Of a stretch of 64,000 nt of DNA, positions 9,033-18,199 are shown one piece after another. The stretch spans positions 1,054,001 to 1,118,000 of the forward strand of contig NZ_CP139089.1 in assembly GCF_038024855.1 (NCBI RefSeq), read 5' to 3'. The stretch's first letter is position 1. Each line of letters starts with the position of its first letter. This DNA is from Methylocella tundrae. Its GTDB lineage: Bacteria; Pseudomonadota; Alphaproteobacteria; Rhizobiales; Beijerinckiaceae. The notes beneath the pieces are model-generated. The model did not search any database and had not been told where the DNA came from. It saw only the letters and a program-made list of their open reading frames with translations. A program made the translations under genes and the position numbers.

Positions 9033-11252
9033 TTATCTGCGTCGCGCCACCACGATGTCCTGGAAGTCATGAATGGCGCCGGGAACGATAGTCTCGATAT
9101 CGAACCATTTGGTCCAGACGGCGTCGATCCATCGCCTGTTCACGAAAGTGACGCCGTAATCATAAAGCGAGGACGTAAGGTGCCCGCTCTGGCGCGTGAA
9201 GTGAAATCCATCGCCTTCCGCCAAAGCCTTGCCTGCGCCCTGGAGCGCATCGGCGGGTATGCATAGGAGATCAAGAATATTCGACTCGGCGCTGGCCCGC
9301 TGGATAGCCCGATCGCCATGGACTGTCAGCATCAAAATCGCGCCAGGGCGCGTCACCCGCCATAATTCATTGAGATAAAAACGATGATCCTCGTCATTCA
9401 TATGGGTGAAGACGGAAATACTGACGACCGCGTCGAAACGTTGATCCGCGAAGGGAAGCGGTTGACGCGGCGCAGTTTGCAGGGCCTTGACCCACGGCAG
9501 ATTGCCGCGCACCCATTCAACCATGTGAGGGTCGACGTCCACGCCGACATAGACGCCGCGATAGCCCTTGAAGAGCCGCGCCACGCGCCCGGCGCCAACG
9601 CCGAAATCGAGCCAGGCGCGATAGGAGGCCAGCGGCGCCGGGCTCGCTGCGGCGAGAGCGCGCATGATATCGACGCCATGCCGGGTGAAATCCTCCGTGC
9701 GGCTTAGTCCAGAGGTCGCGGTCATCAATGCAAGCGGCGGGAAAGGCGCGATATGCGAGGCCTCCGCGGAATCAATGTGCAGAGCGCCCTCATTATAGGC
9801 CAGCCAGGAGTCGAGCGGTCCCTCGACGCCGAGCTGCGCCGGATTTGAACCGGATTGATCCGCACCTTCCGTTTCGATCGGCGCGGCCGTGGCTTCCGCC
9901 GCATCGACGCCGCCGAGCGCATGCGCGCGATACATGGCGAGAACATCTTTCGCCATATCCGCTGGCGCGCGATCGTAAGACGTCGCAGCGCTGAGGCGGG
10001 CTGCAAGCTCCGGATCATCGGCGACCTTGTGCAAGACCGCCGTCAGACTGGCGACATCCCCCCGTGAAAAATGGAAACCATTGCGGCCGTCCTGCACAAA
10101 TTCCGTCATGCCCAGCACATCGGAAATGATAACGGGCGTATGGGTGGCGAGCGCCTGAAGCAACACGAGCGGGCTGTTCTCGTACCAGGTGGAAGGGATG
10201 ACGAGGTAGTCGAGGCCCGCCAGCGCGCCGGCGAGTTCCTGGCGCGGCAAGGTCCCCTGAAATCGAACAGGGAGTCCCTCGGCCTTTTGCCGCAGCGTCG
10301 CGTAATAGGCCGGGTCCTGGTCATCTGGACCCCAGATCTGCAGCGAGAGATTTTGCCGTCCGCTCGCACGAAGGGAGTCGAGCAAAAGATGCGCGCCCTT
10401 ATGGGGAAATAATTGCCCGATGAATCCCAGTCTGACGCTGTCCCCGCGCGCGCGCGCCGGCTTGGGACTGCGATCAATCTCGACACCAAAATGACTGATG
10501 TGCATCGGCGCCGGAAACGCATTGGCCTCATAAGCGCGCTTCAAGAAAAGTGTCGGCGCGATCGCTTCGCAATAGACGCCCATCGCGCGGCGCAGAATAT
10601 CGGGCCGCACGACAATGTCGTTCGGCTCAAAACCGCTGATGCTGAATGGGTTTTCCTCGCGCCGGCCGAGCCGTGCGAGCCCTTTTGCCACGAACGGCCG
10701 CAAACGCCGGTCAGCGCCGAGGCGGGTTAACGGCTTCGCGTCGGGACGCGCGCCGACGAGCTGGAGGAAACAGGCGATGCAATTGGCGCGGGCTTCATCG
10801 GGTCCCGCGCAGAGTTCTCCCTGCGCATTCTCGAGCCGGTTGTTGTAGCAAAAGCCGAAGAAGTCCGTGAGCGTCGCAAATACCGGAATCCCCATGGCGC
10901 GCGCGACGTCGAGCAGAGCCGTCGTGTGGCTGATCAGGTGACAGACGTGAACGACGTTGGGCTGGATCTTGCGCAGCAGACGCTCATGCAGATTACGAAG
11001 CGAGGGTTGCTCATAGGTGTCGCGAACGCTGCGGTTCGGAAAAAGATTCTTGTCGATCGAAATGACGCGGACGCCATCATAGACCCGCTCCTCGATGAGC
11101 CGTTTTTGCGCCGGTTCGCCAGCGAGCGTCGCGGTAATGACGACAGGCTCCTCCCCTAAAGCGATCAGCTCCTTGGCGAGCGTCAGAGCATAGGCCTCGG
11201 TGCCATAAAAATGCGCCGGGAAAAAACAGTGAACGTAGAGCGCGATTCTCAT
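9033..11252 (-). CDS. Fused GT4 glycosyltransferase and SAM-dependent methyltransferase
   Basis: The start MRIALYVHCFFPAHFYGTEAYAL is supported by GAAGGAT seven bases upstream. The 739 residues form two enzymes. Residues ~1-460 are a GT-B glycosyltransferase of family 4, with the N-terminal GTE loop, the LGFIGQLFPHKGAHLLLDSL strand that starts the donor domain, and the ENSPLVLLQALATHTPVI donor-binding motif. After a linker of ~50 residues, residues ~510-739 are a class I methyltransferase (WLDFGVGAGRVARLF as motif I, VGVDVDPHM as the ribose-binding acidic strand). The likely role is adding a sugar and then O-methylating the nascent glycan. It lies 10 bp after the epimerase gene in a minus-strand operon. 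Confidence 0.88.
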   Translation of the reverse strand: MRIALYVHCFFPAHFYGTEAYALTLAKELIALGEEPVVITATLAGEPAQKRLIEERVYDGVRVISIDKNLFPNRSVRDTYEQPSLRNLHERLLRKIQPNVVHVCHLISHTTALLDVARAMGIPVFATLTDFFGFCYNNRLENAQGELCAGPDEARANCIACFLQLVGARPDAKPLTRLGADRRLRPFVAKGLARLGRREENPFSISGFEPNDIVVRPDILRRAMGVYCEAIAPTLFLKRAYEANAFPAPMHISHFGVEIDRSPKPARARGDSVRLGFIGQLFPHKGAHLLLDSLRASGRQNLSLQIWGPDDQDPAYYATLRQKAEGLPVRFQGTLPRQELAGALAGLDYLVIPSTWYENSPLVLLQALATHTPVIISDVLGMTEFVQDGRNGFHFSRGDVASLTAVLHKVADDPELAARLSAATSYDRAPADMAKDVLAMYRAHALGGVDAAEATAAPIETEGADQSGSNPAQLGVEGPLDSWLAYNEGALHIDSAEASHIAPFPPLALMTATSGLSRTEDFTRHGVDIMRALAAASPAPLASYRAWLDFGVGAGRVARLFKGYRGVYVGVDVDPHMVEWVRGNLPWVKALQTAPRQPLPFADQRFDAVVSISVFTHMNDEDHRFYLNELWRVTRPGAILMLTVHGDRAIQRASAESNILDLLCIPADALQGAGKALAEGDGFHFTRQSGHLTSSLYDYGVTFVNRRWIDAVWTKWFDIETIVPGAIHDFQDIVVARRR

Positions 11253-11262
11253 GAGCGATCCT

Positions 11263-12186
11263 TCACGCGCGCTCTGCCAGGCTCTTGAGCGTTCGCGCGA
11301 TCCCCTCGGCAAACGGGACCCGCGTCGACCAGCCAATTTCGCGCGTGGCGCGCGAAGGGTCGAGGACAGAAAAGGGCGCGTCGAACGCGCGCGCCGGACG
11401 CCGGTCGACCTTGACGGGTCTTTGCAGATGCTGCTCGAGGATGGCTATAATGTCGTTCAATGAACGCCCTTCTCCACTGCCGATGTTGAGAGCGAAAGAT
11501 GAATCCCCGGCGCGGGCGGCGCGCATGAGCGCGTCGACGGCGTCGTCGATATAGACATAGTCCCGCACCGTCGAGCCGTCGCCGAAGAGCACGATCGGCG
11601 CGCCGCTCAACGCCGCCTTGCTGAATTGCGTGACGGCGCCGAAAAGCCGCTCCGGGTTTTGTCCGGGACCGAAGAGATTTCCAATGCGGAGCGATACGGG
11701 ACGAATGGTGTTTGAGGCGGCAAAAAGATCAAGATAGGCCTCAACGGTGCGCTTCGAGACGCCATAGGCCGAGATCGGATTCAGCGGATGATCTTCCGTA
11801 GCGCGCGCCTGTTGCAGAGGGCCATAGATCGCGCCGCCGGAGGATGCGAAGACGAAACGCAGGGCCGCTCCAGGCGCGATGCTCTCGATAAGCCGCAAGG
11901 AGCCGACAATGTTTTCGCGGGCGTCCTCGGAGGGCGCGAGAGACGCCTCGGCGGGAATCGTCGACCAGCTCAAATGATAGATCACGTCGATCCCGCAAAG
12001 GATCTCCGGCAAAGGCGCCTTTGGATCTATGAGGTCGATCTGGCGCCATATAAGGCGCGGATGCGGCGCAAAGGGATTAGTCTTGCGTCCGGCCGCGATC
12101 ACGGTTTCACCCGAGGCGAGCAGTGCTGGAACCAGGGCTCGCCCGAGAAAACCGCTGGCGCCGGTAACGAGGGCTTTGCCCGTCAT
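11263..12186 (-). CDS. NAD-dependent sugar-nucleotide epimerase/dehydratase
   Basis: An extended short-chain dehydrogenase of 307 residues that probably modifies a nucleotide sugar for the neighbouring glycosyltransferases. It begins MTGKALVTGASGFLGRAL (Rossmann GxxGxxG). It has the FASSGGAIYGP segment with the catalytic Ser, YGVSK as the Tyr-x3-Lys pair, and RIGNLFGPGQ typical of the GalE/UDP-glucuronate family. The exact substrate is not readable. It sits 13 bp after the GT4 gene and 10 bp before the GT4-methyltransferase gene, so co-transcription is very likely. Confidence 0.88.
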   Translation of the reverse strand: MTGKALVTGASGFLGRALVPALLASGETVIAAGRKTNPFAPHPRLIWRQIDLIDPKAPLPEILCGIDVIYHLSWSTIPAEASLAPSEDARENIVGSLRLIESIAPGAALRFVFASSGGAIYGPLQQARATEDHPLNPISAYGVSKRTVEAYLDLFAASNTIRPVSLRIGNLFGPGQNPERLFGAVTQFSKAALSGAPIVLFGDGSTVRDYVYIDDAVDALMRAARAGDSSFALNIGSGEGRSLNDIIAILEQHLQRPVKVDRRPARAFDAPFSVLDPSRATREIGWSTRVPFAEGIARTLKSLAERA

Positions 12187-12199
12187 GATCGCGGCGCCC

Positions 12200-13738
12200 C
12201 TACAACGGAAAAACAATCGCGTCCGGAAGTCCGGGCGTCATATCAAAATCACGCGGTGCGACATCCCGGTAGAGATTGTGGTAGGAGACGGCCATCTTCT
12301 CGACGGAAAAACGCTCTTGCGCGATGGCGTGGTTGCGTCGGCCGAGCGCCTTGAGACGATCGCGGTCATCGAGCAGCGAAACGATGAGCGCCGCCGTTTC
12401 TTCGAGAGTTTCGCCAAGGGTTTCGTCGCTCTGGAGAATTTCCGGCACCGCGCCGACGCGATAGCCGGCGACGGCGAGCCCGGCGCTCATCGCAAAGGGG
12501 ATGACCTGGCCGAAACTCTCCTGCCGCACCGGCGCAACGAATGTCTTGAAGCGCGCAAGATGCGCCGGCAATTCCTCATAAGGAACATAGCCGGTAAATT
12601 CAAAATGGGGCAGCAGTCCCTCCTGCTCGACGCGGCTGCGGAAATGCGCGAACAGGGAGCCGTCGCCTATGATGATCGCTCGAGTCGCCGGGCGCTTCCT
12701 GATGACCGCGATGAACAGCTCTATCGCATCGGCGTTGAGCTTGTCGTTCTCCAGACGGTAGATCATGCCGATCGCATCAAAAGCCCCAGGCGTCTCGCTC
12801 AAGCGCGGAGCGAAACGTGCAAGATCAATCCCCGGATGAATGACCGTCGCCGGAACAGTGGAGATAAATTGATCGAAAACGCTTTGAGAGACAAACACAT
12901 TGCGAGCCACGGGCGCATCGGAAAAAGGCGCCACCGGCGTGTTGACGTTCTGCACGATGAGACATCCGAATTCGGCGGCCATTTCAAAGATCACGCGATA
13001 CCACGGTTCATCGACGTCGCCCCAATAATGAACATGGACGATGTCGGGCCGGAAGCGGCTGAAGACGCTGCGCACCAGATGCGACGAGGCCGGCTGCGGG
13101 ACCAATCTGATGGTCATTCCCTTGTGCGAGCCGCGCGCCGGCAATGCAGACGTTATGACCTCCATCTCGATCCGATGGCCAAGATAATCATGCAGGTCGA
13201 CGACGAGCTGGGTCGAGCCTCCAACCCAGACATTGGCGATCGCGTGCAACACGCGCGGACGCCGCGCCAGACCGATTCTCTGACGAAGCCGGACTGCATA
13301 GGGCGGCGGCTGGAACAGGCCGAACGAGCGGCGCAGATTTCGCCATAAAGCCGGGACGCGGATACGCTTTGTCCACTCGCCGCGCTCCGCGTCGAACGTC
13401 AGCCTTTGGCTTTGGAAAGTGGCTTCTTCAATCCGCTTTCCCGTCGCAGGCCAACGCCAGATAAAGGTCACGGCCTTCCAGACGAGGAGACATGCGCCGA
13501 TGAGAAACTTGACCGCCATACGCAGCAAGGACGCCGCGCGCAAAAAAGGGGTCAACCGCGCAAGCCGCGCCTCGACGTCGGCGAGATGATCCTGCACCAT
13601 CATGAGGTCGCGCTTTAGCGCGAGACGCTCGCGCGCGGCCTCATCAGCGGCACAGCGCATCGGGTCGTCAAAGGCGGCGTCCTGGGGCGGCGACGCCGGC
13701 GTTTCGCTGGCGCGGGCGCTCGCGGCGAATTCGGCCAA
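12200..13738 (-). CDS. Glycosyltransferase family 4 protein with N-terminal helical extension
   Basis: The start is a TTG five bases after GGAGG. The 512-residue protein has an N-terminal charged and coiled-looking segment (residues ~25-60), a hydrophobic stretch near 70-90 (LLRMAVKFLIGACLLVWKAV) that may anchor it to the membrane, and a GT-B fold. In the GT-B fold, ANVWVGGSTQLVVDLHDYL begins the acceptor domain, IGMIYRLENDKLNADAIELF opens the donor domain, and ESFGQVIPFAMSAGLAVAGY is the donor phosphate-binding E-x7-E-like region. It is part of the minus-strand glycan operon; the sugar added is unknown. Confidence 0.87.
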   Translation of the reverse strand: MAEFAASARASETPASPPQDAAFDDPMRCAADEAARERLALKRDLMMVQDHLADVEARLARLTPFLRAASLLRMAVKFLIGACLLVWKAVTFIWRWPATGKRIEEATFQSQRLTFDAERGEWTKRIRVPALWRNLRRSFGLFQPPPYAVRLRQRIGLARRPRVLHAIANVWVGGSTQLVVDLHDYLGHRIEMEVITSALPARGSHKGMTIRLVPQPASSHLVRSVFSRFRPDIVHVHYWGDVDEPWYRVIFEMAAEFGCLIVQNVNTPVAPFSDAPVARNVFVSQSVFDQFISTVPATVIHPGIDLARFAPRLSETPGAFDAIGMIYRLENDKLNADAIELFIAVIRKRPATRAIIIGDGSLFAHFRSRVEQEGLLPHFEFTGYVPYEELPAHLARFKTFVAPVRQESFGQVIPFAMSAGLAVAGYRVGAVPEILQSDETLGETLEETAALIVSLLDDRDRLKALGRRNHAIAQERFSVEKMAVSYHNLYRDVAPRDFDMTPGLPDAIVFPL

Positions 13739-13838
13739 TCATTCCTCCATGCCGTCGCTGGATCGATCGGACCGGCAAAGCCGAGGGGCAAAGCGGTCAG
13801 ATAGCGCCTTTGGGCCGTGAGATCAACAAACCGCCTGT

Positions 13839-15848
13839 TCAGGCCAGAGCGCAAGCGAGACTGAACAGGGACAGCCCCGGATGATAAAAGGGGTCATCGC
13901 GCAGCCGATCCGCCCAACGGCTCTGAAAATAGGCGCGCTCCTTTGCGTGGGCGTCAAGCCGCCGGAAAGTCGCTTTTCCGCGGCTCGCCGATTCAAAATG
14001 CGTCAGGCGCGCGAGCGGCGTCCAGACGGTCTGATAGCCGAGCTCCTCGAGACGCAGGCAGAGGTCGATGTCGTTGAATTCTATCGGTAATCGAAGCTCG
14101 TCGAAGCCTCGCGCCGCGAGAAATTTCTCCCGCCTGACAGCAAGACAGGCGCCCGTCACCGCCGAGATCTCATGCACGACCGCGTTGCGCTGAAGCCAGC
14201 CGCCGGCAGAGGCCGCAAGGCCAGCGTCGCAATGGCCGCCGCCTTCGCCCATTCCGACGACAATCCCCGCGTGCTGAATGCGCCCGTCCGGGTAAAGCAG
14301 CATGCAACCGACGGCCCCCGTCGCCGGTTCGCAGGCGCAAGCAACCAGTTCGTCAAGCCAATGGCCCTCCGTGATCTCGATGTCATTGTTCAAGAACACC
14401 AACACCTCACCCGTGGCTCTCGCCGCCCCAAGATTACAGAGCCGGGAGAAATTGAAGGGTCCAGCTACGTCGATGCGCGTCACGCGGGGATCGCGTTCCA
14501 TCGTGGCCAAAGCGGCGAGAGCCGCCGGATCCGTGCTGCCATTATCGACGATGACAAGATCGAATGCAGGGTAGGCGGTTCGCTCCAGCAGGGTCGTGAC
14601 GCTCCGACGCAGCATGGCGGCGTGATCACGCGTCGGCATGACAATCGTGACACGCGGCGCGCTGGTCATTTTGTCACGCGGCGGGCCCGGCAAAATGAGC
14701 GGATCCCGCCATTGCGTCTCGATGAGCGGACGCGGAATGTGCAAAACCTCTTTGCGGCCGAGATCGAACAGGATTTTGCGCGCAAAGCTGGTTTCCTCGA
14801 TTGCTTCGGGCGCAGGCGGAACGTGGCCGCGCGCAAATCCAAGCCGAGCGAGCAGCAACCGGCCGACATAGGGCCGGCGCGCTTCAAAGCGGGGGCTCCA
14901 GTCCGGCTTGAAGACCGGCGCAAGGTCCATCTCTTCGTCGCAATAAGCGGCGACGGCGTCTGGGGCGCGCTCCATCGTCTCAATGAAACAGGCGAGCGCA
15001 TGGGGCTTCAGGCGATCGCCGAACGCGATAAATCCAAGAAGGTCACGATCTTCGCCCGCTAGCGCATCGACATCGAGGCGGCGGATTCGCGCGTCTTTCG
15101 CTGCCAGCGGCGCGACCTGCCCCGCCGCTCCCGCAATCAAAAGCGTCCAGCGCGGAAAAATCTGCGCCCGCAACGCCTCTATCGCGCCGTCAATGCTCGC
15201 GGGCGTCGTTGTGTCATCGAGGCGCGCAACAAGCTTCACCATGGGCGCGTTCGCCCAATCGCGGCGCGGAAGCTCCGGGCCACCAAGATCAGCTGCGACG
15301 GAAAGTCTTTTTTGATAGCTCGGCCAAGAGGACAGAGGCGCATGCTGCGTCGCCCAACGGAAGTTCATCTCCGCTTCGGGTCTCCATCCGAGAGCGAAAG
15401 TCGCGAGCGTGCTGATGAACCGGCCTCTATCGCCGCGCCACCCCAGGCGCAGAACCTCGGCAACATCGAGAATTTCAATCGCCTCGATGAGGAAGCTGAA
15501 CCGTCCCTTTTGCGCGACCGGCGATATCCAGATATCGGTTGTTTCATCGGGCGCAATGGCAAGGCCCTCCCCGCGCCCGAGCACGGGCCCCGGCAGCAGA
15601 TGCCAGCTGATTTCCTGCGAGCCGCGCCGAAAGCTGATCATCGGACGCGCCGGACGATCGTAGAGGCTGAGCCGGTAGCGTATTTTGAACCAGCGCGAAC
15701 GAGGAAGGCGCGGTTGCGCCGCGATCGTAAGCCACGGCCGCGTGCTCAAGGCTTCGAAGTGCGGCGCCTGACCTTCGGCGTCCAGCGCCGGAACCAAATC
15801 AACGATCGTCCGCTTTGATTCGGCGACGCGAGCGGAGACGGGGTCCAT
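13839..15848 (-). CDS. Glycosyltransferase family 2 protein, large, with N-terminal accessory region
   Basis: 669 residues. The C-terminal half is a GT-A glycosyltransferase of the rhamnosyl-transferase-like type: VTIVMPTRDHAAMLRRSV, LVIVDNGSTD, VLVFLNNDIEIT with its DxD-like motif, GAVGCMLLYPDGRIQHAGIV, and FNDIDLCLRLEELGY with the base-like Asp. The N-terminal ~230 residues are beta-rich and not recognised, and a second weaker GT-A-like segment (residues ~205-330) lies between. The start lacks a well-spaced ribosome site, so the true start may be a little downstream. It is 7 bp after the sulfotransferase-like gene and 100 bp before the GT4 gene. Given the adjacent dTDP-rhamnose genes, rhamnosyl transfer is a reasonable guess only. 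Confidence 0.87.
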   Translation of the reverse strand: MDPVSARVAESKRTIVDLVPALDAEGQAPHFEALSTRPWLTIAAQPRLPRSRWFKIRYRLSLYDRPARPMISFRRGSQEISWHLLPGPVLGRGEGLAIAPDETTDIWISPVAQKGRFSFLIEAIEILDVAEVLRLGWRGDRGRFISTLATFALGWRPEAEMNFRWATQHAPLSSWPSYQKRLSVAADLGGPELPRRDWANAPMVKLVARLDDTTTPASIDGAIEALRAQIFPRWTLLIAGAAGQVAPLAAKDARIRRLDVDALAGEDRDLLGFIAFGDRLKPHALACFIETMERAPDAVAAYCDEEMDLAPVFKPDWSPRFEARRPYVGRLLLARLGFARGHVPPAPEAIEETSFARKILFDLGRKEVLHIPRPLIETQWRDPLILPGPPRDKMTSAPRVTIVMPTRDHAAMLRRSVTTLLERTAYPAFDLVIVDNGSTDPAALAALATMERDPRVTRIDVAGPFNFSRLCNLGAARATGEVLVFLNNDIEITEGHWLDELVACACEPATGAVGCMLLYPDGRIQHAGIVVGMGEGGGHCDAGLAASAGGWLQRNAVVHEISAVTGACLAVRREKFLAARGFDELRLPIEFNDIDLCLRLEELGYQTVWTPLARLTHFESASRGKATFRRLDAHAKERAYFQSRWADRLRDDPFYHPGLSLFSLACALA

Positions 15849-15855
15849 CCTGCGG

Positions 15856-16911
15856 TCAAACCGTCTCGACCGAAGCCGGCGTCAAAACGCGCCTTGCTTC
15901 CGCATAGACCTCAAGATCCTGTTCGATCAAGCCGCGCGCGGAACCCATCTCGCGCAGGATATTGGCGAAACCTGCGACTGTCTTGCTGGAGCCGAGTGAA
16001 ATCGGGGCAAAGGTCCGAGGCAGGTCGAGCACGGCCCCAACGAGGGCGAGGAACGAGTCTGGATCGTCGCGCAGCCCGACGGCGTCGATTTCCGCGAGCG
16101 AATCAAGGGCAGCCGCGACCGCGGGGGAAGGTGGCGGATCGAAGGCGTTGGGCGCGGCGAGCTGATAGACGAGCGGATTATAGAGCAGCGTCCGTAATTC
16201 GTCGGAGGGGCGCGACAAGAGCGCCTCCAGCGCAGCTGCATCGCTAAGATCGAGATCGCGAACGGCGCCGGTGCAGGTCTGCAGCATGGGCATCAAGGAA
16301 TTGGCGCTGGAGCTCGCCTCGGGCGTCGACGCCCATTTCAGGATCAAAAGACGCTCCGCCATCTCCTCGAACGGATCACGCAGCAAAATGCCCATTTTGA
16401 ATCCGCGATCGTGCAGCAGCGGCTCCCAGACCCGCCAGAAAATGCGGCCTGACGCGTAAATCGAGTTCGTAAAGGGCATCGCGAAAATCGATCTTGTCGT
16501 CTCCTCCGGAAGAAGCTCGATCGCCCGGTAGGACATCTGAAAGCGGTGAAGCATCTCCTCATCGAGCGCGAAAGACCGAAACAATTGCGTTTCAAGACGC
16601 AGGAATTTCTGCTGGATCAGATCGCCGCCGGCGCCGCGCCGATAGATCAACACATTATTTTCGCCGTCCGTGATCTCGAGCTTCGCGGCCGCGCCAATTC
16701 CAGGGCAATTTGATTCATCGGCGACAAAGCCGCAAATGCCGGTGTTGTGCAGGCCCTGCTCCTTGAGCAAAGGACGATAGACGAAAGCCTCGACCGCGAC
16801 ATGATGGTCAGCATCAAGATGAACGATCACTCGCGGCGTCGTTGCCGGATTGTCCGGCATCAGCCAGCCGATGATCCTTTCGCCGACATCTTCGTCGATG
16901 CTGAATAACAT
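15856..16911 (-). CDS. Sulfotransferase-like protein with N-terminal beta module
   Basis: 351 residues, start after GGGGAG. The first ~80 residues (GWLMPDNP ... HNTGICGFVADES) resemble a small beta-sandwich module often fused to bacterial carbohydrate enzymes. The remainder resembles sulfotransferase-fold proteins: MGILLRDPFEEMAERLL looks like the PAPS 3'-phosphate loop (R-D-P), and the C-terminal pattern of IDAVGLRDDPDSFLALVG followed by DLEVYAEARRVL resembles the family end. The N-terminal 5'-PSB P-loop (K-x-x-G-T) is not visible; MPFTNSIYASG stands where it should be. The protein may be divergent or inactive. It lies between the export genes and glycosyltransferases, which suggests a polysaccharide-related role. 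The family call is inference. Confidence 0.55.
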   Translation of the reverse strand: MLFSIDEDVGERIIGWLMPDNPATTPRVIVHLDADHHVAVEAFVYRPLLKEQGLHNTGICGFVADESNCPGIGAAAKLEITDGENNVLIYRRGAGGDLIQQKFLRLETQLFRSFALDEEMLHRFQMSYRAIELLPEETTRSIFAMPFTNSIYASGRIFWRVWEPLLHDRGFKMGILLRDPFEEMAERLLILKWASTPEASSSANSLMPMLQTCTGAVRDLDLSDAAALEALLSRPSDELRTLLYNPLVYQLAAPNAFDPPPSPAVAAALDSLAEIDAVGLRDDPDSFLALVGAVLDLPRTFAPISLGSSKTVAGFANILREMGSARGLIEQDLEVYAEARRVLTPASVETV

Positions 16912-16950
16912 TGGCTCCCCGGTTGCTGCGCGGCCGCCCGAAGCGGCTTC

Positions 16951-18174
16951 CTAATCGATGTGCCTGCGATCTCGAATGCCGGCGATCAATAGCATCGCCA
17001 CGGCCCAGAGTCCGAAGGCGCATATGCCGACGAAAGCGACCGATCTCGCGCGGCGCGGATATTCGGCAACGTCCGGCTTTTCCGGCGGGACGAAAAGAGC
17101 GATATAGATGTGCTGGCGCTCGGATTCCTCGCGCGCTTTCTCGTAGGCTGCCTGTGCGACTTCGAGAAGACGTTCCGAAAAACGCCGCTCCAACTCCTGC
17201 TGCTCGAACTGCGCGATGGTTCGGGCGGCCGTCTTGGCCTCGCCTTTCGGACTGGTCAGGGCCTCGGTCTGCGCCAAGATCTGGGCGTTAAGAGCCGCGA
17301 TCTGGTCGGACAGGATTTTCTGTTGCGGCGAGTTCGACGCCATAATCCTGAGATTGGCGTCTCGTTGGCGCTCCAGAGACAGCTTTTCCTTTACGACGCC
17401 AAGGAGCCTCGCCGCCGCGAGATCGATCGTCTGCTGCGGATCGACCGTTCCTTCCTTGTTTCGCACGTCTCTAAGGCCGGTGAGAGCGGTGGCGTAACGC
17501 GCGCCGGCTCGCTGCATATCGTCCTCCGCCATGGCGAGGGCGTCCTTGCGCGCTCTGGCGGCGACGCTATCGACCATGCGTTCCGTGGCTTTTTCGACGG
17601 CCCGCGCGATAGCCAGCGCGTCATCGGGCGTAAAGCCTAAAACGCGCACGAGCACCAGCCCCGATACGCGATCGACAGTAACCGAAATCATCGATTGCCA
17701 ATAGCGCCACAGAGCGTCATCGCTCGTTGACGCATCGAAGCGCGAAAGCCAATCCGCTTCGCGCCGCGAAAACATCGCGCGCAGCGAGCCGTCGGCGTCG
17801 AGTTCGCGCACGAGATTGCGGCTTCGCAAATAGTCCGCCGCCATGTAAGGCAAACGTCCGATATCGTTCTGTCCGCCACGGCGCATGAGCGTCGATACAA
17901 TGCTTTGTTCGGCGACAAGGTCGCTGGCCGAGCGGATGCTGAAGCGAAACTCGACGGCATATTTATCGGCGGCGATCAATCCATAATAGAGGCTGGCGAT
18001 CAGAACAGGCAGAATAACGCAAAGAGCGAAGGAAATCTGATGCCAACGCCATGACCCGAATTGATCAATCGGCACGGAGACGCGGCGCAAATCCTCGCGG
18101 AGCACAAAGTGCTCGACCGCAGATTCTCCGGTCGCCCGATCCTCCGGCCTGCTTTCAAGACGCGTCTCGCTCAT
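16951..18174 (-). CDS. Capsule export inner-membrane protein, KpsE/CtrB/BexC family (copy 1)
   Basis: Periplasm-spanning adaptor linking the inner-membrane exporter to the outer-membrane channel. The 407-residue protein has an N-terminal membrane segment (ISFALCVILPVLIASLYYGLIA), a long periplasmic helical domain with heptad-like Glu/Ala/Leu runs at ~190-350, and a C-terminal membrane segment (SVAFVGICAFGLWAVAMLLIAG) preceded by the PxxPDxAEYPRR region typical of polysaccharide co-polymerases. There is no C-terminal tyrosine-kinase domain, which favours the ABC-dependent (KpsE) rather than the Wzc type. It lies 25 bp after its paralogue. Confidence 0.87.
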   Translation of the reverse strand: MSETRLESRPEDRATGESAVEHFVLREDLRRVSVPIDQFGSWRWHQISFALCVILPVLIASLYYGLIAADKYAVEFRFSIRSASDLVAEQSIVSTLMRRGGQNDIGRLPYMAADYLRSRNLVRELDADGSLRAMFSRREADWLSRFDASTSDDALWRYWQSMISVTVDRVSGLVLVRVLGFTPDDALAIARAVEKATERMVDSVAARARKDALAMAEDDMQRAGARYATALTGLRDVRNKEGTVDPQQTIDLAAARLLGVVKEKLSLERQRDANLRIMASNSPQQKILSDQIAALNAQILAQTEALTSPKGEAKTAARTIAQFEQQELERRFSERLLEVAQAAYEKAREESERQHIYIALFVPPEKPDVAEYPRRARSVAFVGICAFGLWAVAMLLIAGIRDRRHID

Positions 18175-18199
18175 GAGAAGATCGCCTGCCCCGACCCGT

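Noticed and set aside
12029..13348. A 439-codon open frame on the plus strand opposite the GT4 and epimerase genes
   Set aside because: Composition is Arg-rich, there is no ribosome site or motif, and it lies fully opposite recognisable enzymes.
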